Assembly (NCBI GenBank): GCA_019279435.1
Contig: JAAALK010000080.1
Location: 94,898,311 to 94,962,310, forward strand
Direction of reading: 5' to 3'
Length of the DNA stretch: 64,000 nucleotides
Source: Zizania palustris
Taxonomy: Eukaryota > Streptophyta > Magnoliopsida > Poales > Poaceae
Under the pieces are notes generated by a model. The model did not search any database. It was not told the DNA's origin and saw only the letters and a program-made list of their open reading frames with translations. This document shows positions 44,849 to 57,118 of the stretch, one piece after another. Numbering within the stretch: the stretch's first letter is position 1; each line of letters begins with the position of its first letter. Position numbers and translations under genes: made by a program.

Positions 44849-46720
44849 TTATGCGAAGTATCGCTTTAGGTGCTCCGCATGCCAAGTATACGCTAATTCT
44901 TCACCTTCCAAATTAGCTAATTTAAAAGAGCCAGGACGTCCTGAACGAACAATTAAGTATGGACCTTTCCATTTATTTCCTAATTTTCCTGGCGCTATGA
45001 TGCTTCGTAAAACGAGATGACCCGGTCTAAGCTCATTGATCTTAACCTTCGGGTCAAACCAAGCCTTCGCCTGCTGATGATACTTTGATAAATTGTCTAC
45101 AGCTCGAAGTCTTGTCTCCTCTGTTAAATCCAGCGAAGCTTGTCTTTCTCCTTCAATCTCCGGTTCGGTGCTGCGAAGTGATCCTCCTTTGAGCTCCGTT
45201 GGAGTCATAGCTTCATCTTCGAATGGCAATCTGAATGGAGTGAAACCTATGGACCTTGTTTGCGTAGTCTGAATGGACCATAAAATCTTCGAAAGTTCTT
45301 CGGTCCACAGTCCTTTTGCTAATCCTACTATCCTTCGATTTAGCCCTGACAAAATATTTCCATTGGCTCTTTCTACAGCTCCATTAGACTGAGGATGCCT
45401 CACTGCAGCAAAACATAACTGGATGCCTAGATCTTCGCAGAACTTCCTGAAAGGTTCTGCATCGAACTGTGTTCCATTATCAACTGTGAGTTGTCTAGGC
45501 ACTCCGAACCGGCAAATGATACTTTTCCAAAAGAATTTATGTACATTGTTCGAAGTGATAGCTGTTAAGGGCTCTGCTTCTACCCACTTAGAAAAATATT
45601 CAATAGCTACCACTGCGAACTTTAAATTTCCCTTAGCTAATGGAAAGGGACCAATCAAATCCATACCCCATCTGGCCATGGGCCATACCGGAGCAATAAC
45701 TTGAAGAGCTGTTGGTGGGCGATGACTCCGTCGACCCATCCACTGACATCCTTGGCATGTGCGGACTAAGTTCTCCGCATTTGCTACTATCGTAGGCCAA
45801 TAAAGCCCCTGGTGAAGTGTTTTCCCTGCCAAAGCTCGAGGGGCCAGATGGCTACCGCAAAGCCCTTCATGAATATCTCGAAGAATATCTTGGCCTTCGG
45901 TTTGGGATATACATCGGAGTAAAGGGGAACATACTCCGGCCTTGTATAAAATACTGTTGATTATTTGATAATTCCTAGCCCTGAGTTTCAATCTTGAAAA
46001 CTGTGGCTCTTCAAACGAATTTGCTCCTCCTTGCAAAAGTTCCATGATCGAATTTCTCCAATTTGTACTTAGAATGCAAAGAATCTCAACGAAGGGAATT
46101 TGTGGCACCGAAGGTGTACTGAGCTCCTCACAAAAAGATTCTTCTGGTATATCCATAGCTCCGGCTGCAGCTTTTGCTAAGATGCCCGCTTGCACATTTT
46201 CTGTTCTTGGTATACTCCGAATTGAAATACCCTTGAATTGTGCTTCGATCTTACGGATTTCTTCTAAGTACTTTGCAAGCTGTGGATGCCGAACTTGAAA
46301 GCTTTTATCTACGTGCCCTGCTACTATTTGAGAATCTGTCTTTATAACAACTCTTGTAGCCCCTAGAGCACGTGCTTTTCGGAGTCCCAGTAAAATCCCT
46401 TCATACTCCGCTATATTATTGGTAGACTTAAAGTTGAGTCTTGCGGAGTACATTGCTCTTTGCCCTGAAGGCGAAATTAAAACTGCTCCAACACCTGCTC
46501 CGGATGCTTGAAAAGCCCCATCAGAAAAAACAGTCCAAATTCCTTCACTTGACTTCTCCGAAACCCACGTTGCAGGGGGAGTCCATTCTGCTACAAAATC
46601 TGCTAAGACTTGCGATTTGATTGCTGTCCTTGCCAGAAAGGATATGCCGAAGGGTGCTAGTTCAACTGCCCACTTTCCAATTCTCTCAGTGGAATATTTA
46701 CTTCGGAGCATATCTCCCAA
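44849..46720 (-). CDS. Tat pol: second RNase H and integrase, open 623-codon frame
   Basis: Longest intact frame of the element. The RNase H domain (about residues 62-190) has D67 (FSDGAF), E105/E107 (NNIAEYEG) and D129 (KTDSQ), the additional archaeal-like RNase H of Tat elements. The integrase zinc finger has H284, H291, C322 and C325 (HEGLCGSH...CQGC), and the core has D354 (MDLIGPF), D414 (VDNGTQF) and E450 (GAVERANG), with 35 residues between the last two. The C-terminal part has the gypsy GPYLIV motif. It should be joined to RT upstream, but an A5 run at 46755-46759 (one base short, also in copy A) breaks the link. Confidence 0.92.
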   Translation of the reverse strand: MGDMLRSKYSTERIGKWAVELAPFGISFLARTAIKSQVLADFVAEWTPPATWVSEKSSEGIWTVFSDGAFQASGAGVGAVLISPSGQRAMYSARLNFKSTNNIAEYEGILLGLRKARALGATRVVIKTDSQIVAGHVDKSFQVRHPQLAKYLEEIRKIEAQFKGISIRSIPRTENVQAGILAKAAAGAMDIPEESFCEELSTPSVPQIPFVEILCILSTNWRNSIMELLQGGANSFEEPQFSRLKLRARNYQIINSILYKAGVCSPLLRCISQTEGQDILRDIHEGLCGSHLAPRALAGKTLHQGLYWPTIVANAENLVRTCQGCQWMGRRSHRPPTALQVIAPVWPMARWGMDLIGPFPLAKGNLKFAVVAIEYFSKWVEAEPLTAITSNNVHKFFWKSIICRFGVPRQLTVDNGTQFDAEPFRKFCEDLGIQLCFAAVRHPQSNGAVERANGNILSGLNRRIVGLAKGLWTEELSKILWSIQTTQTRSIGFTPFRLPFEDEAMTPTELKGGSLRSTEPEIEGERQASLDLTEETRLRAVDNLSKYHQQAKAWFDPKVKINELRPGHLVLRSIIAPGKLGNKWKGPYLIVRSGRPGSFKLANLEGEELAYTWHAEHLKRYFA

Positions 46721-48009
46721 AGGATACGAAGTTGGTACAATTACATTATGAGCTAAAAATAATGTCTCAACTTCCTCGAAGCCATTATCAGAGCATAAGT
46801 GAACTTTTCGAGCTCGGAATACCTTGTCTTCGCTCCTAATAATGCTTCGGACACAAAATAAACTGGATTTTGTACCAACTTCCCATTGAAATCCACTTCT
46901 CTGACAAGGACTGCGCTGACAGCAGAGCCTGTAGCTGCAAGGTAAAGGAGTAGGGTTTCGTCCGCAATAGGCACCGTGAGTGTAGCAAGATTACTGAGAT
47001 ACTCTTTAATATCTTCAAAGCTTTTTGACACTCCGGTGTCCATGCAAAATCTTCGGACCTTTTCAATGCTTTAAAGATGGGCAAACTTCTCTCCGCAGAC
47101 CTTGCTAAAAATCTGCTAAGTGCTGCCAGACGACCAGTCAGCTTTTGTACTTGCTTTAAATTTTCTGGAGGAGCCATCTTCTGTAGGGCAGTTATTTGAG
47201 TAGGGCTAGCTTCAATCCCTCTGCTTGAAACTAAATACCTAACAACTTCCCAGCCTTAGCTCTGAAGATACATTTCTCGGGGTTAAGACGAATCCCACAT
47301 GCTCGAAGGCTATTAAATGTTTCTGCTAAGTCTAGGCTATGTTGGTGCTTTAAAGCACTCTTTATTACAATATCATCCATATAGGCCTCCACATTGCGAC
47401 CTAATTGATGACCTAGAGCCTTAGCAACTAACCTCGAAAAAGTAGCTCCGGCATTTCTTAAGCCAAAAGGCATTCTTACATAACAGAAGACTCCGGAGGG
47501 AGTTACGAAGCTTGTATTGATCTCATCTTCGCGTTTCAACCATATTTGATGATAACCAGAGTACAGCGTCAAGGAAGCTTAATAACTCCGAACCTGCGGT
47601 GGAGTCGACCAATTGATCAATTCGGGGCATGGGGTAGGGGTCACGAGGGCATGCTTTATTCAAGGATGTGAAATCAATGCACATGCGCCACTTCCGGAGG
47701 ATTTCTTCTTGACGAATACTGGGTTGGCTAACCATTCTGTGTGAGCCACTTCTCTGATAATCCCAACCTTCAACAATTTTTCAACTTCGTCTTTTGCAAG
47801 AACAACTCTTTCTGTAGACATTTTTCGGAGTCCTTGCCGAACAGGCCGGGCCTTCGGGTTTACAAGTAAACTATGTTCAATAATATCCCGATTGACTCCA
47901 GTGATGTCTTCGTCAGACCAAGCAAAGACATCTAAATTCTCCTCAACTACTTTTTCCAAGGAGGTGGCAACTTCTGGAGGTAAATCTTTACCAAATTGAA
48001 TGCATAGTC
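46721..48009 (-). pseudogene. Tat pol: RT and first RNase H, copy B, frameshifted, cut by gap
   Basis: Contains the RT catalytic YMDD (EAYMDDIVIKSALKHQHS), MPFGLRNAGATF and RNase H pieces (ETLLLYLAATGSAVSAVL, RYSELEKFTYAL). Copy-specific 1-bp changes at about 47026, 47568 and 47695 and a few bases by the gap break a frame that is open at the same places in copy A. Their increase towards the gap suggests sequence error. Together the two copies show that RT was complete when the element duplicated. Confidence 0.85.
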
Positions 48010-49009
48010 NNNNNNNNNNNNNNNNNNNNNNNNNNNNNNNNNNNNNNNNNNNNNNNNNNNNNNNNNNNNNNNNNNNNNNNNNNNNNNNNNNNNNNNNNNN
48101 NNNNNNNNNNNNNNNNNNNNNNNNNNNNNNNNNNNNNNNNNNNNNNNNNNNNNNNNNNNNNNNNNNNNNNNNNNNNNNNNNNNNNNNNNNNNNNNNNNNN
48201 NNNNNNNNNNNNNNNNNNNNNNNNNNNNNNNNNNNNNNNNNNNNNNNNNNNNNNNNNNNNNNNNNNNNNNNNNNNNNNNNNNNNNNNNNNNNNNNNNNNN
48301 NNNNNNNNNNNNNNNNNNNNNNNNNNNNNNNNNNNNNNNNNNNNNNNNNNNNNNNNNNNNNNNNNNNNNNNNNNNNNNNNNNNNNNNNNNNNNNNNNNNN
48401 NNNNNNNNNNNNNNNNNNNNNNNNNNNNNNNNNNNNNNNNNNNNNNNNNNNNNNNNNNNNNNNNNNNNNNNNNNNNNNNNNNNNNNNNNNNNNNNNNNNN
48501 NNNNNNNNNNNNNNNNNNNNNNNNNNNNNNNNNNNNNNNNNNNNNNNNNNNNNNNNNNNNNNNNNNNNNNNNNNNNNNNNNNNNNNNNNNNNNNNNNNNN
48601 NNNNNNNNNNNNNNNNNNNNNNNNNNNNNNNNNNNNNNNNNNNNNNNNNNNNNNNNNNNNNNNNNNNNNNNNNNNNNNNNNNNNNNNNNNNNNNNNNNNN
48701 NNNNNNNNNNNNNNNNNNNNNNNNNNNNNNNNNNNNNNNNNNNNNNNNNNNNNNNNNNNNNNNNNNNNNNNNNNNNNNNNNNNNNNNNNNNNNNNNNNNN
48801 NNNNNNNNNNNNNNNNNNNNNNNNNNNNNNNNNNNNNNNNNNNNNNNNNNNNNNNNNNNNNNNNNNNNNNNNNNNNNNNNNNNNNNNNNNNNNNNNNNNN
48901 NNNNNNNNNNNNNNNNNNNNNNNNNNNNNNNNNNNNNNNNNNNNNNNNNNNNNNNNNNNNNNNNNNNNNNNNNNNNNNNNNNNNNNNNNNNNNNNNNNNN
49001 NNNNNNNNN
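48010..49009. other. Assembly gap, 1000 N
   Basis: Exactly 1000 unknown bases between block B (Tat pol, minus) and block C (Tat antisense gene, inverted). The round number indicates a placeholder size. Confidence 0.99.
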
Positions 49010-50441
49010 CTTGCTCAAGATTCTCTTGAGACTCCGGCACGTTCGCAGGTTCTTCAATTTGTACAGCCCTTTGAGCTGCATCCTCGTCAATCAACCTTAC
49101 GAGCAGCCTACCTTCATCCTCCTAGAATCGAGATTGAAGCTTCTTGAAGGTGCAGGAACTTTTGGATTTCGAGCCACCTTTTTAACCGAGTCTTGGCGGA
49201 GCTTGAAGTTCCAGCTTCGGCTTTCCTTTTCTTGGGCCCTTTCTCCGAAGGTACCCAATCCATCAGAGGGGGCAGAGCAATTTCCAACAGCCCCCACACT
49301 CTGTTAGATCGTTCCCACTTCCAACAACTTGATTCTCCATTCTTTCTCGGTCAGAGTTGGAACGTCCAAATCTTCTCCGAAGCCGTGCGATTTGTTCCGA
49401 AGTATAGGGGCTGAAGAAGCTAAAAACGAGTTAAGTTTGTTAATTCTTCGAATAAATATACATAGAGTATGTTGTTTTCGAAGTTACCTGCAGGACTCGA
49501 AGTTGAGGAAATTTTTCGAAGACCGCCTTCCGAATCCTCTTCGAAGATGATAGGCCAGTTGGCCATCAGGGGAGAAATTTGAAGCCCTAGGAATTCTTCG
49601 GCTAAGTCCCGCATGCTCAAACGACGACTGATTTTTTGAAGCAAGCTCAAGCGAGCTTCAAGTTGGCCTAGATCCGGGTGCACCAAGGCTTCCTTCCGGA
49701 AGTGGATTTCTACGCAGAGGTCCAGCTAAGCGGTTGCCTTGCCCCAACTTCGGCGTAAAACCATCTCAAGATCCAATCAGTATACCAATCTAGCATTAAT
49801 GGGCCTTGGCAGGAAACCGGAGAGCATATTCGTCCCGGAGTCTTGAAGTTGATACTTCCGAAGGCCACTACTATCTTTTCACCTCTGGAGCCTACGAAGG
49901 TCTTCGGTTGCATGATGCCCTGTGTAGTGCTGCGAAGATCTCCGCTCTTCCTTCACAACCTTCGGCTCGCAACGCCCATTCGAGATGGCAAGGCGTGCTA
50001 CCGCACTCGGAGAGAGTTGGGGGAGGGTTGACATGAAACAAGTCTAATACCTCCGCTAAAAAGTCGACTGCTGGAAGCCCCAACCAGCTTCGAAGAAGGC
50101 TTCGAAGATGACACTTCTCGGGCCTTAGTGACAGAATGATTTCCTTCCCAGGTTTGCGAATCATAACCCCCGAAACTAATCTTGCCTTCTATTGCAGCCG
50201 CAAGTGATTCCCTTCTGCAGGTTGACGGCCCTAGTTGATAAGACTGGTCTGTATACTTCGTTGACGCAGGAAAGAGGTCTTGAGGACCGACATTTTGGGG
50301 ATTTCCTCCCACCGACGCCATTGCCGCCACTGAAGGATTTGGAGTTGCCGTCGCCGATGATGCAGCCGCTGCCGCCGCAGCAGCTTGCTGCCGGGCCTAG
50401 GCTGAAGTCACTCCAGGACCCTTAAAACTAGTTTTCGCCAT
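49010..50441 (-). pseudogene. Tat antisense gene exon 1, copy C, truncated by the gap
   Basis: Minus-strand counterpart of 40420-41863, starting at 50441 with the same early TAG. Reading is broken by more than ten single-base indels relative to copy B, concentrated between 49010 and 50160, far more than anywhere else in block C. A matching TATA lies at 50554-50548. The rest of the gene falls into the gap. Confidence 0.75.
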
Positions 50442-50880
50442 TGGATTTTGTGGATGTTTCAGAGAAAAAACGGCGGCTAGGGCTCGGGTGATGGCTTGTT
50501 TGCACGAAAGCAGTGAAAAAGGTACTCAAGAAGGGTTTGGACCCTCAATTTATAGCCCAGACCCTGATTTTTTTACCGTTTGCCTGTGTCGTTTCACATT
50601 CCCAACCGTTACTTTGCTCCTAAATTAAGCATTCCGTAACTTCCGTTAGAAGAAGAAGCTAACGGCTATTTTCTTCTAAGTCTAAAAAGACTTTCAGACT
50701 TTTCGAGTTAGTTCTAAGTTACTTCGAAAGTAATTTTATTAAAAACTGATTCAAGTTTACATCTCCACGTAGTTCGGAGATGGTTTAAATCTGTTAATCT
50801 CTACACATGAATATGTTTCCTTGCGTATACTGCTTCCCTAACATCACAGATTTAACGGAGAAGCGTATTCGAGGGGCTAC

Positions 50881-51375
50881 TATTGGGGGAAAATATTCAA
50901 TCTTCAAGATTATCATAGCAACAAGATAAAGACTGGTGATTAAGATGAAGATATCTGATATATAATTTCGGAGATGCATCCGGTCACAGTTCGAAGTATG
51001 ATGACAGGCTCTAGTTCGGAGTACATCTTCGAACTTAGACTCTTCCAGGAACTTCTTTGCCAGCTAAGATGGAAGACTTATCTTCTTTCTAACTAGATTA
51101 GTCTTTTACCATTTTAGCCCTATTAAGGGTACCAAATAGTTTCCACTATGTCGGTTGTAATAGAGGGGTAAAAAGGTCTTTTCCTTAATGTTTGGGCCTA
51201 TAAATACCCCCCGTTTTACCCTGTAATGAGGACCGAATACAAGTTATTCAATATACACATTCGAACTATTCTATATTATTATCCTTTCGGAGGCTTAGAA
51301 TAGTTTACTTCGCAAACACTTTGTTTGTTAGTTCTAATCTTCAGAAACCTGTTAGCGTATTCTTTTACGCCAACA
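50881..51375 (+). repeat. Tat 3' LTR, copy C
   Basis: 495 bp in inverted orientation. The first bases read TATTGG instead of TGTTGG, a G-to-A change in the terminal dinucleotide, while the other end keeps CCAACA. TATA at 51199-51206. Confidence 0.88.
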
Positions 51376-54300
51376 ATACCCAACACCAGCTAGCCGATAT
51401 TTTTCACAAAACCTCTCGATGCTTCTCGTTTCGCCTACTTGCATCGAGAACTTGGTATTTGTCACCCTTACGGCATTCTGTGAGGGGGAGCATATTTTCA
51501 CTAATATGCATATGCTCATTGTGTGTGAAATTGCATTTACATGTTTTGCACTAATATGCCTTGTTTTAATTCATGTAATCATGTCAGCTCAGCTCTATTT
51601 AATATGTCTGATACATTTTGTGCATGATTTTTCTTTCCAAATCAAATCATGCTCATTGCCTAGTCTTGAATCTAGAATGTTTAGGTAGGACTGCTTTAGC
51701 TATCCTTTATCTGCTTGGTAGCAAGAATCCTTTTCTCTAGATGCAACAATTACAACTTGAAAAATCATATTGCTTACTCATGGATATTCTTCAAGTGATA
51801 AACAATTAGTTCACTTATAAAAATCCAAAATCCATGATTTGAATGCTAAAAGTGAAAAGATCCAGGTGGGTTTGTTCGTCGCACTACTTTATTCTAGACT
51901 GCTTACCATTGCACCTTGGTATGAACTAGGATAATTTAGTGTATGCCAAAATCACTGCCTTAAGCTTTGATGGCTTTCTTGCCTAGGCTTGGCTTGATTG
52001 GAAAGTATAAGGTATAAAAACAAATAACCCCTGGCATTATGAAAGAACAGCAAGTACAACTTCATTGTCAATCAAGTTTGCTTTCAATACTCCACTTGAA
52101 CTGGACTTATCGGTATACAGTAGAAATTGATTAGCTTTGCGCAGTCCCTACTTTTACTTGTCTAGTTACCTTGATTGAGTGGTGATGCTTTTATTTTAAA
52201 ATGATGAAATCACATGCTGTCATCATACTTTTAGATCATGTTAAATTGAGCTGAGCACATGATAACTGTCATTAAATTTGGCATATTTTTGCTTTATATT
52301 TCTGTGTGATTCTGCTCATTTCGAAGCTTTGCATTTTTTAAATGCTCCTTGATGCTTGCATTGCCAAAGGGGGAGAAATTTTTGAGATCTCTGCAGTAAA
52401 GGGGAAAAATAACTCAGGGGGAGCTTTCATTAAGCAAAGGGAAAATGCCAAAGGGACTTTTACTCTTTTGAAAACGGGGGAGGAAAATTCTTTTGTCAAG
52501 TGACCTGATTTGATTCTTTTCTAAGTTTTTATGGTCACTTGTGTGCTGAAATTTTTCAAATTTTCTTAAACTTGAATTTGGTTGTCAATGCACTCATCAA
52601 GGGGGAGATTGAGAAACCAATGGTTGGTTTCGGAGTCTATGATGAGTGATTGATAGATTTTATCCTCTAGTTTCGAAGGGGTACCTCCGAAGGGGCTCAG
52701 AGGTTGTTTCACCGAAGGGTTCGGTGGGTCCGATTATTGCAGTTGTTGCAGCGGAGTGTGACTGATGGAGGGGTCCGACAGTACATGATGATCTAGGTGT
52801 ACCGAAGGGTTCAGTACTATGGGCGGTACACCGGAGTGTGTACCGGAGGTTGTTTACCCGGAGAGGTCTCCGAGGTACTGGATACACTTGTATGTCTGTC
52901 TGTGGTGCGCAGGTGACTTCGGAGGCGATGGACGGTTCGCAGTAAGTGAACCTTGGTCAAGCGGGAGGCTTGATGCCGGGCGAGCGGGGAGCTCGGTCAC
53001 GAAGGATGCGAGGGGTCAAGGTCAGTCCTCGGGTCAAGGTGTGCCAGACGAAGGCAGAAAGTGCGGAGCGTGGCTCTAGCTGAAGATACCCCAAGATGAA
53101 GTCCTCGGAAGCGAGGCACTTCGAAGGGTACTCCGAAAAGAGTGATTTTGGAGTATGGCAGACAAAGTCCTCAGCAATGAGGCAAGGGATTCGAAGTGTG
53201 CTCCGGATGGAGGCATTCGAAGGTTTACCCAATGAAGGTCTCAGAAGTCGAGGTGCATCGAAGGCATGGTCCAGGTGAGGTTCGTCGAGGAGTGTGCTCA
53301 GGGAGAGACACGGCGATGAAGTGCTCATGGAATGCTTCATGCGGAGGCCTTGGATGAAGAAGGGACTTCGAAGGGTGGAACTCCGAAGGTGGGGCTTCGG
53401 AGTGTCGTTGACTTGTGGTACTTCAGCCATGCATGGCTTCGATACACGCACTGACGGAGTTCGAACTGGGAGGAGCTGCGAAGCCGTGGTGGTCCACTTC
53501 GGAGGTGATGGCGCGAAGACACAAGGGCTTTGACGGCTTCGGCTTAAAACCATCACTGTATCGAAGGCTCCCAGTGAAGCGAAGGCCGTCAGGCTCAAGG
53601 CTTCTTGCCGAAGCTACCACACCCCTCGCGTACGAAGGGGGCTTCAGAAGACTCCAAAACTGCAAAGGCTGATCGTGTCTGCTCTACAAAAGCTGATGCT
53701 GTCTCCTCTGCGAAGCTGACAAAAGAAGCCTCCAAATAAAGTAGACTACCATCTGTACCCCCTGTTCTGATGAGACAAAATCAGTGTAAACCATAGGGGT
53801 AAAGTAGTCTATTCATAGGGTTGAATAGTGCCTATAAATAGTGGAGCCTAGCTAGGCAACAATAACACTTTGAGCAGCCATTGTAGCACTCCTATGCTAG
53901 CCACCACACACTAATGTATTCAAACCTGTGAGTTCATTTTGTGTTTCCTAATCAAGAAATGAAACTTTGATTCTGTTTTCATTTTTTCTTGAACTTGTAT
54001 GCCTGCTTTGTGATGAGGACATCACTTCACATGATACACACATAGAGCCTCCACCTACAATTCAATTACAAGGACCAATCACACGCGCCCGTGCCCGTCG
54101 CTTGAACCATGAGGTTAATTCTTTTCTTAGCAACTATGTTAATATTTGTTTGGACTGGATGCTACTGAATACTAGTGATATTTTGTTGCTTAGGAACATG
54201 GGAGATGGAATAGAAGAGTTGGAGTTGAAGACGGAGTCGCACGGATGATTTGAAGTCAAGAATTCGCTGGTTCGGACTACATCGACCACCATGCACTAAA

Positions 54301-55507
54301 ACGGGCATAACTTCCTCATACGAAGTCCGATTGGTGCGTTCTTGGACTTTTTGGAGAGCTAAGGAGAAGACGGATCTTTTGCCGTTGGTTTCGTCTCATT
54401 TGGAGTCTCGAGCCGTCCTGTGTGTTTAAAATAGTCCTGCATGACAGAATTGGGCCGTGTTGGCCCATAGTCCGAGTCTGTACGTCTTCTAGCCCACAGC
54501 CCAAGTCTGTACGCCTTCCACAGGCTGCCCACGGCCTATATATTCAATCCAGCCGCCTTTAGGGTTAGGTTTTGCTTTGTTTGCATCTACACTTGTGTGT
54601 TTAGATCCCGCCCCTTGCACCCGACCGATTAGCTGCTGCATAGGCGTTTGTGAAACCTCACCTTTTCATCGTTTGTCTGTGATTTGGCATTCGACTTGTA
54701 TCCTTCCTGTTTTTGCTTGTGTTCTTGGGTTCGCTTGCAGGAATTATCCTTCGTGGCGATGTCAATCGCGTCCTGCGTGGTTGATAACCAACGGATACAG
54801 TGGTGTAACGATTGCAAGGTTTTGATCCGCCGGACCGGAGCCTTGGATCGCCAACATCGAGATTCTCCACCAATCCAAGTTACCCTTTACCTAGCGGAAG
54901 ATCGGGACCAATCCCCCATCACTTTGCACTACATGTTTTGATTTTGTTGAACTCCATTTCTTCCTGGTTCGAGTTTGTGCACTAGTTCTCCTTTGGAGAA
55001 GTGTGTGTTCTCAATGTGTGATTATTCTGTGTAAACTAGAGGTTAGTCCTCTCTGATTACTAACGAAGCACTGTTCATGGCCTAACTCGAAACTTGATTT
55101 CTTCCCCATCAAAGTCCTCAAGGCAGTGTGTTCTGTGTGAGTTTAGACCTTTGGAATACGAAGCCTAGTACCAGTTGCTAGTCTGGTCGAAGTCCTTAGA
55201 GGGAAGTCAGTTCTCGTGAAGGGTGAAGTGCGAAGTCTGCTCGAAGGCACTCAGTGTGCGGAGCCTGCACTGACTTAGCAGAGTTGAGTTTTTGGTTTTG
55301 TGGGTGAAGCGAAGTCTTCTTGACTTCAAACTTTTGCTCCTTGCGAAGCCTGGTTTCGAAGCTATGAAATACCTCCGAACCAGAACTTCGAAGGGCGTGT
55401 TCGAAGCCTGTTCCGCAGAAGACAGAATTAAAACAGAAGGCTATTTTTAGCCTGAAATTTTAAAAGCTCCCATTCACCGCCCTCTGGTCACCGTTTCTTG
55501 TCCAACA
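51376..55507 (+). mobile_element. Sirevirus S3, copy C: 3' internal region and LTR with nested solo LTR
   Basis: RNase H tail at 51376-51483 (one extra T breaks LADIF), polypurine-tract region to 52609, LTR 52610-55507 (TGAGAAA...TCCAACA) split by the solo LTR at 54011-54921. TATA at 53833-53840. Mirror image of 35350-39483. Confidence 0.88.
54011..54921 (+). repeat. Solo LTR, copy C, with TSD CTTTG
   Basis: 911 bp, the same length as the copy at 35936, with CTTTG (complement of CAAAG) on both sides (54006-54010 and 54922-54926). The same insertion event is therefore shared by the blocks. Confidence 0.93.
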
Positions 55508-55646
55508 TCTAGTTACCATAACCAGTTGGGCGTGGCTTGGGTCGTCCGCCGGCTAGTCTAATGCAGTGTCCGGGGAAGGCTAGAAGAGATTGAAGACAAA
55601 TCAGCACCGGAGCGAAAACAGGCGTCACATAACTAGGACGCACGTA
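55508..55646 (-). other. Tat-like leader remainder, copy C
   Basis: Inverted copy of 35211-35349, including the GTA target duplication at 55644-55646 next to the CACTA end. Confidence 0.5.
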
Positions 55647-56232
55647 CACTACTAGAAAACCCCCCTGTAGATACGCTGTAGTAGTAACGCCATTAAAAGC
55701 ATCTCTACGTCGACATGTAAAGATGTTTTTTTGACACGATTTTAAAAATGTGTCCGATTGTCACGATATTAGACACGCTTATAGTGTTATTAGTCATATA
55801 AAGATATTTTTTAACACGCTATTGAAGTCGTCTCAAAAGGACACGAAGTTAGACACAATTTAAAGCATCATTATCCCATAGAGACATTGTAAAGCGTATG
55901 AAACATTTGTTTATAGCTAGGTATAGATGCTTTCTAACATGATTTGAAAAGCGTAGCGAATTGATACAAAGTATAACATGCTGTCAACCGCGAAAAAGCA
56001 TGTAGATTAGTTGTAAAGCGTATCAAATAACCATAAAAAAACTGACACGGACATAGACGCGCTTTGAGGTGTCATTATCCTCTTGACACAGTTTAAAGCG
56101 TATCAAAAAATTGTTTATAGCTAGGTATAGATGCTTATAAGCATCTATACAAATTGATACAAAGTTTGACATGCTTATAAGCATAAATAGCATGTACTAA
56201 AAATTGTGTACAACTAAAATTAAAAAAAAATG

Positions 56233-56301
56233 TGCCTCATTGGACTTGAACCCAGGTTGAGAGCTTTAGAGCAACGCAGCCTTACCATTAAGTTAGGAGC
56301 A
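56233..56301 (-). other. tRNA-like remnant, copy C
   Basis: Inverted copy of 34558-34627. The exact B-box match is preserved; the A box has one change (TAACTTAATGG). Confidence 0.35.
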
Positions 56302-57118
56302 TATTTGTGATCTATTCACTGGACAAACCATATAAACATATTATAAACATCTGCCACTATTAAAACTGAATCGCAATCATGTTTTATCCTGTTTTAGCGC
56401 AGCCACTGCCGTGCCCTCCCTCGAACGCACCGTGCCGCCTCCTGGTCGGCCTCATCAGCCCACGCCGCCGCCGAAGACGCAACGCGCCGCTCCCTCCCTC
56501 CGTGCATTGCATCGCACTGCCCCTCACTCCGCGTACTGTGCCGAACCGCCCCTCCCTCCGCCTCACCGCCGCGCCCCTCCCTCCGCCGCACCTCCCCTCC
56601 CTCTCTCTGTTCACGAGACGTGCCACCGAGAATCATAGGTCGCCCAGGTCATCGTCATCATCAACATACACCAGGTCGGTTGCCCTGTTGCTCGATCCTC
56701 CACCTACAACTGCTTGGATGTTTGCTTCTCTGTACAATGGAGACCCATTTTTTCCCTGTACTAGTGTAGTATATGTGTGCACTGTCGTCAATTATCAAAT
56801 CGAGTTTAAAAAAGGAGCAACATCATTTAGATGATGGATTATTGGACTTTAAGTCCATGTGTATTCTCCGAGGGGTTTAATTGGGGAAGAAAGCTAGTGA
56901 ATATATCCTCAAATTAAGGGCCAGTCCATGCTCACAGTTGGTAAATTGTTGTTACATTTTTTTACAACCATGCTGTAATGTAAATGTATGATATGATTGA
57001 GCTTCCTTGTTATTTGTTGTCGTGGTTTGATTTCTTGAAGCATTTGCTGTAATGTAACTGTCTTTTAAATTAAGCATGATTTGTTTGATTTAAATTCCAC
57101 ATGTGCTTACATAGGGTG

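Larger units (their letters stand above)
39484..48009 (-). mobile_element. Ty3/gypsy Tat-lineage element, copy B, cut by the gap
   Basis: Minus-strand order RT, RNase H, second RNase H, integrase, repeat spacer, antisense genes, polypurine tract, 3' LTR. This is the best preserved of the three copies for the antisense gene and integrase. Its 5' part (protease, gag, PBS, 5' LTR) falls in or beyond the 1000-N gap. Confidence 0.9.

Noticed and set aside
47660..49307. Very long frames across the 1000-N gap
   Set aside because: They are open only because N codons cannot be stops; flanking parts belong to Tat pol and the antisense gene.
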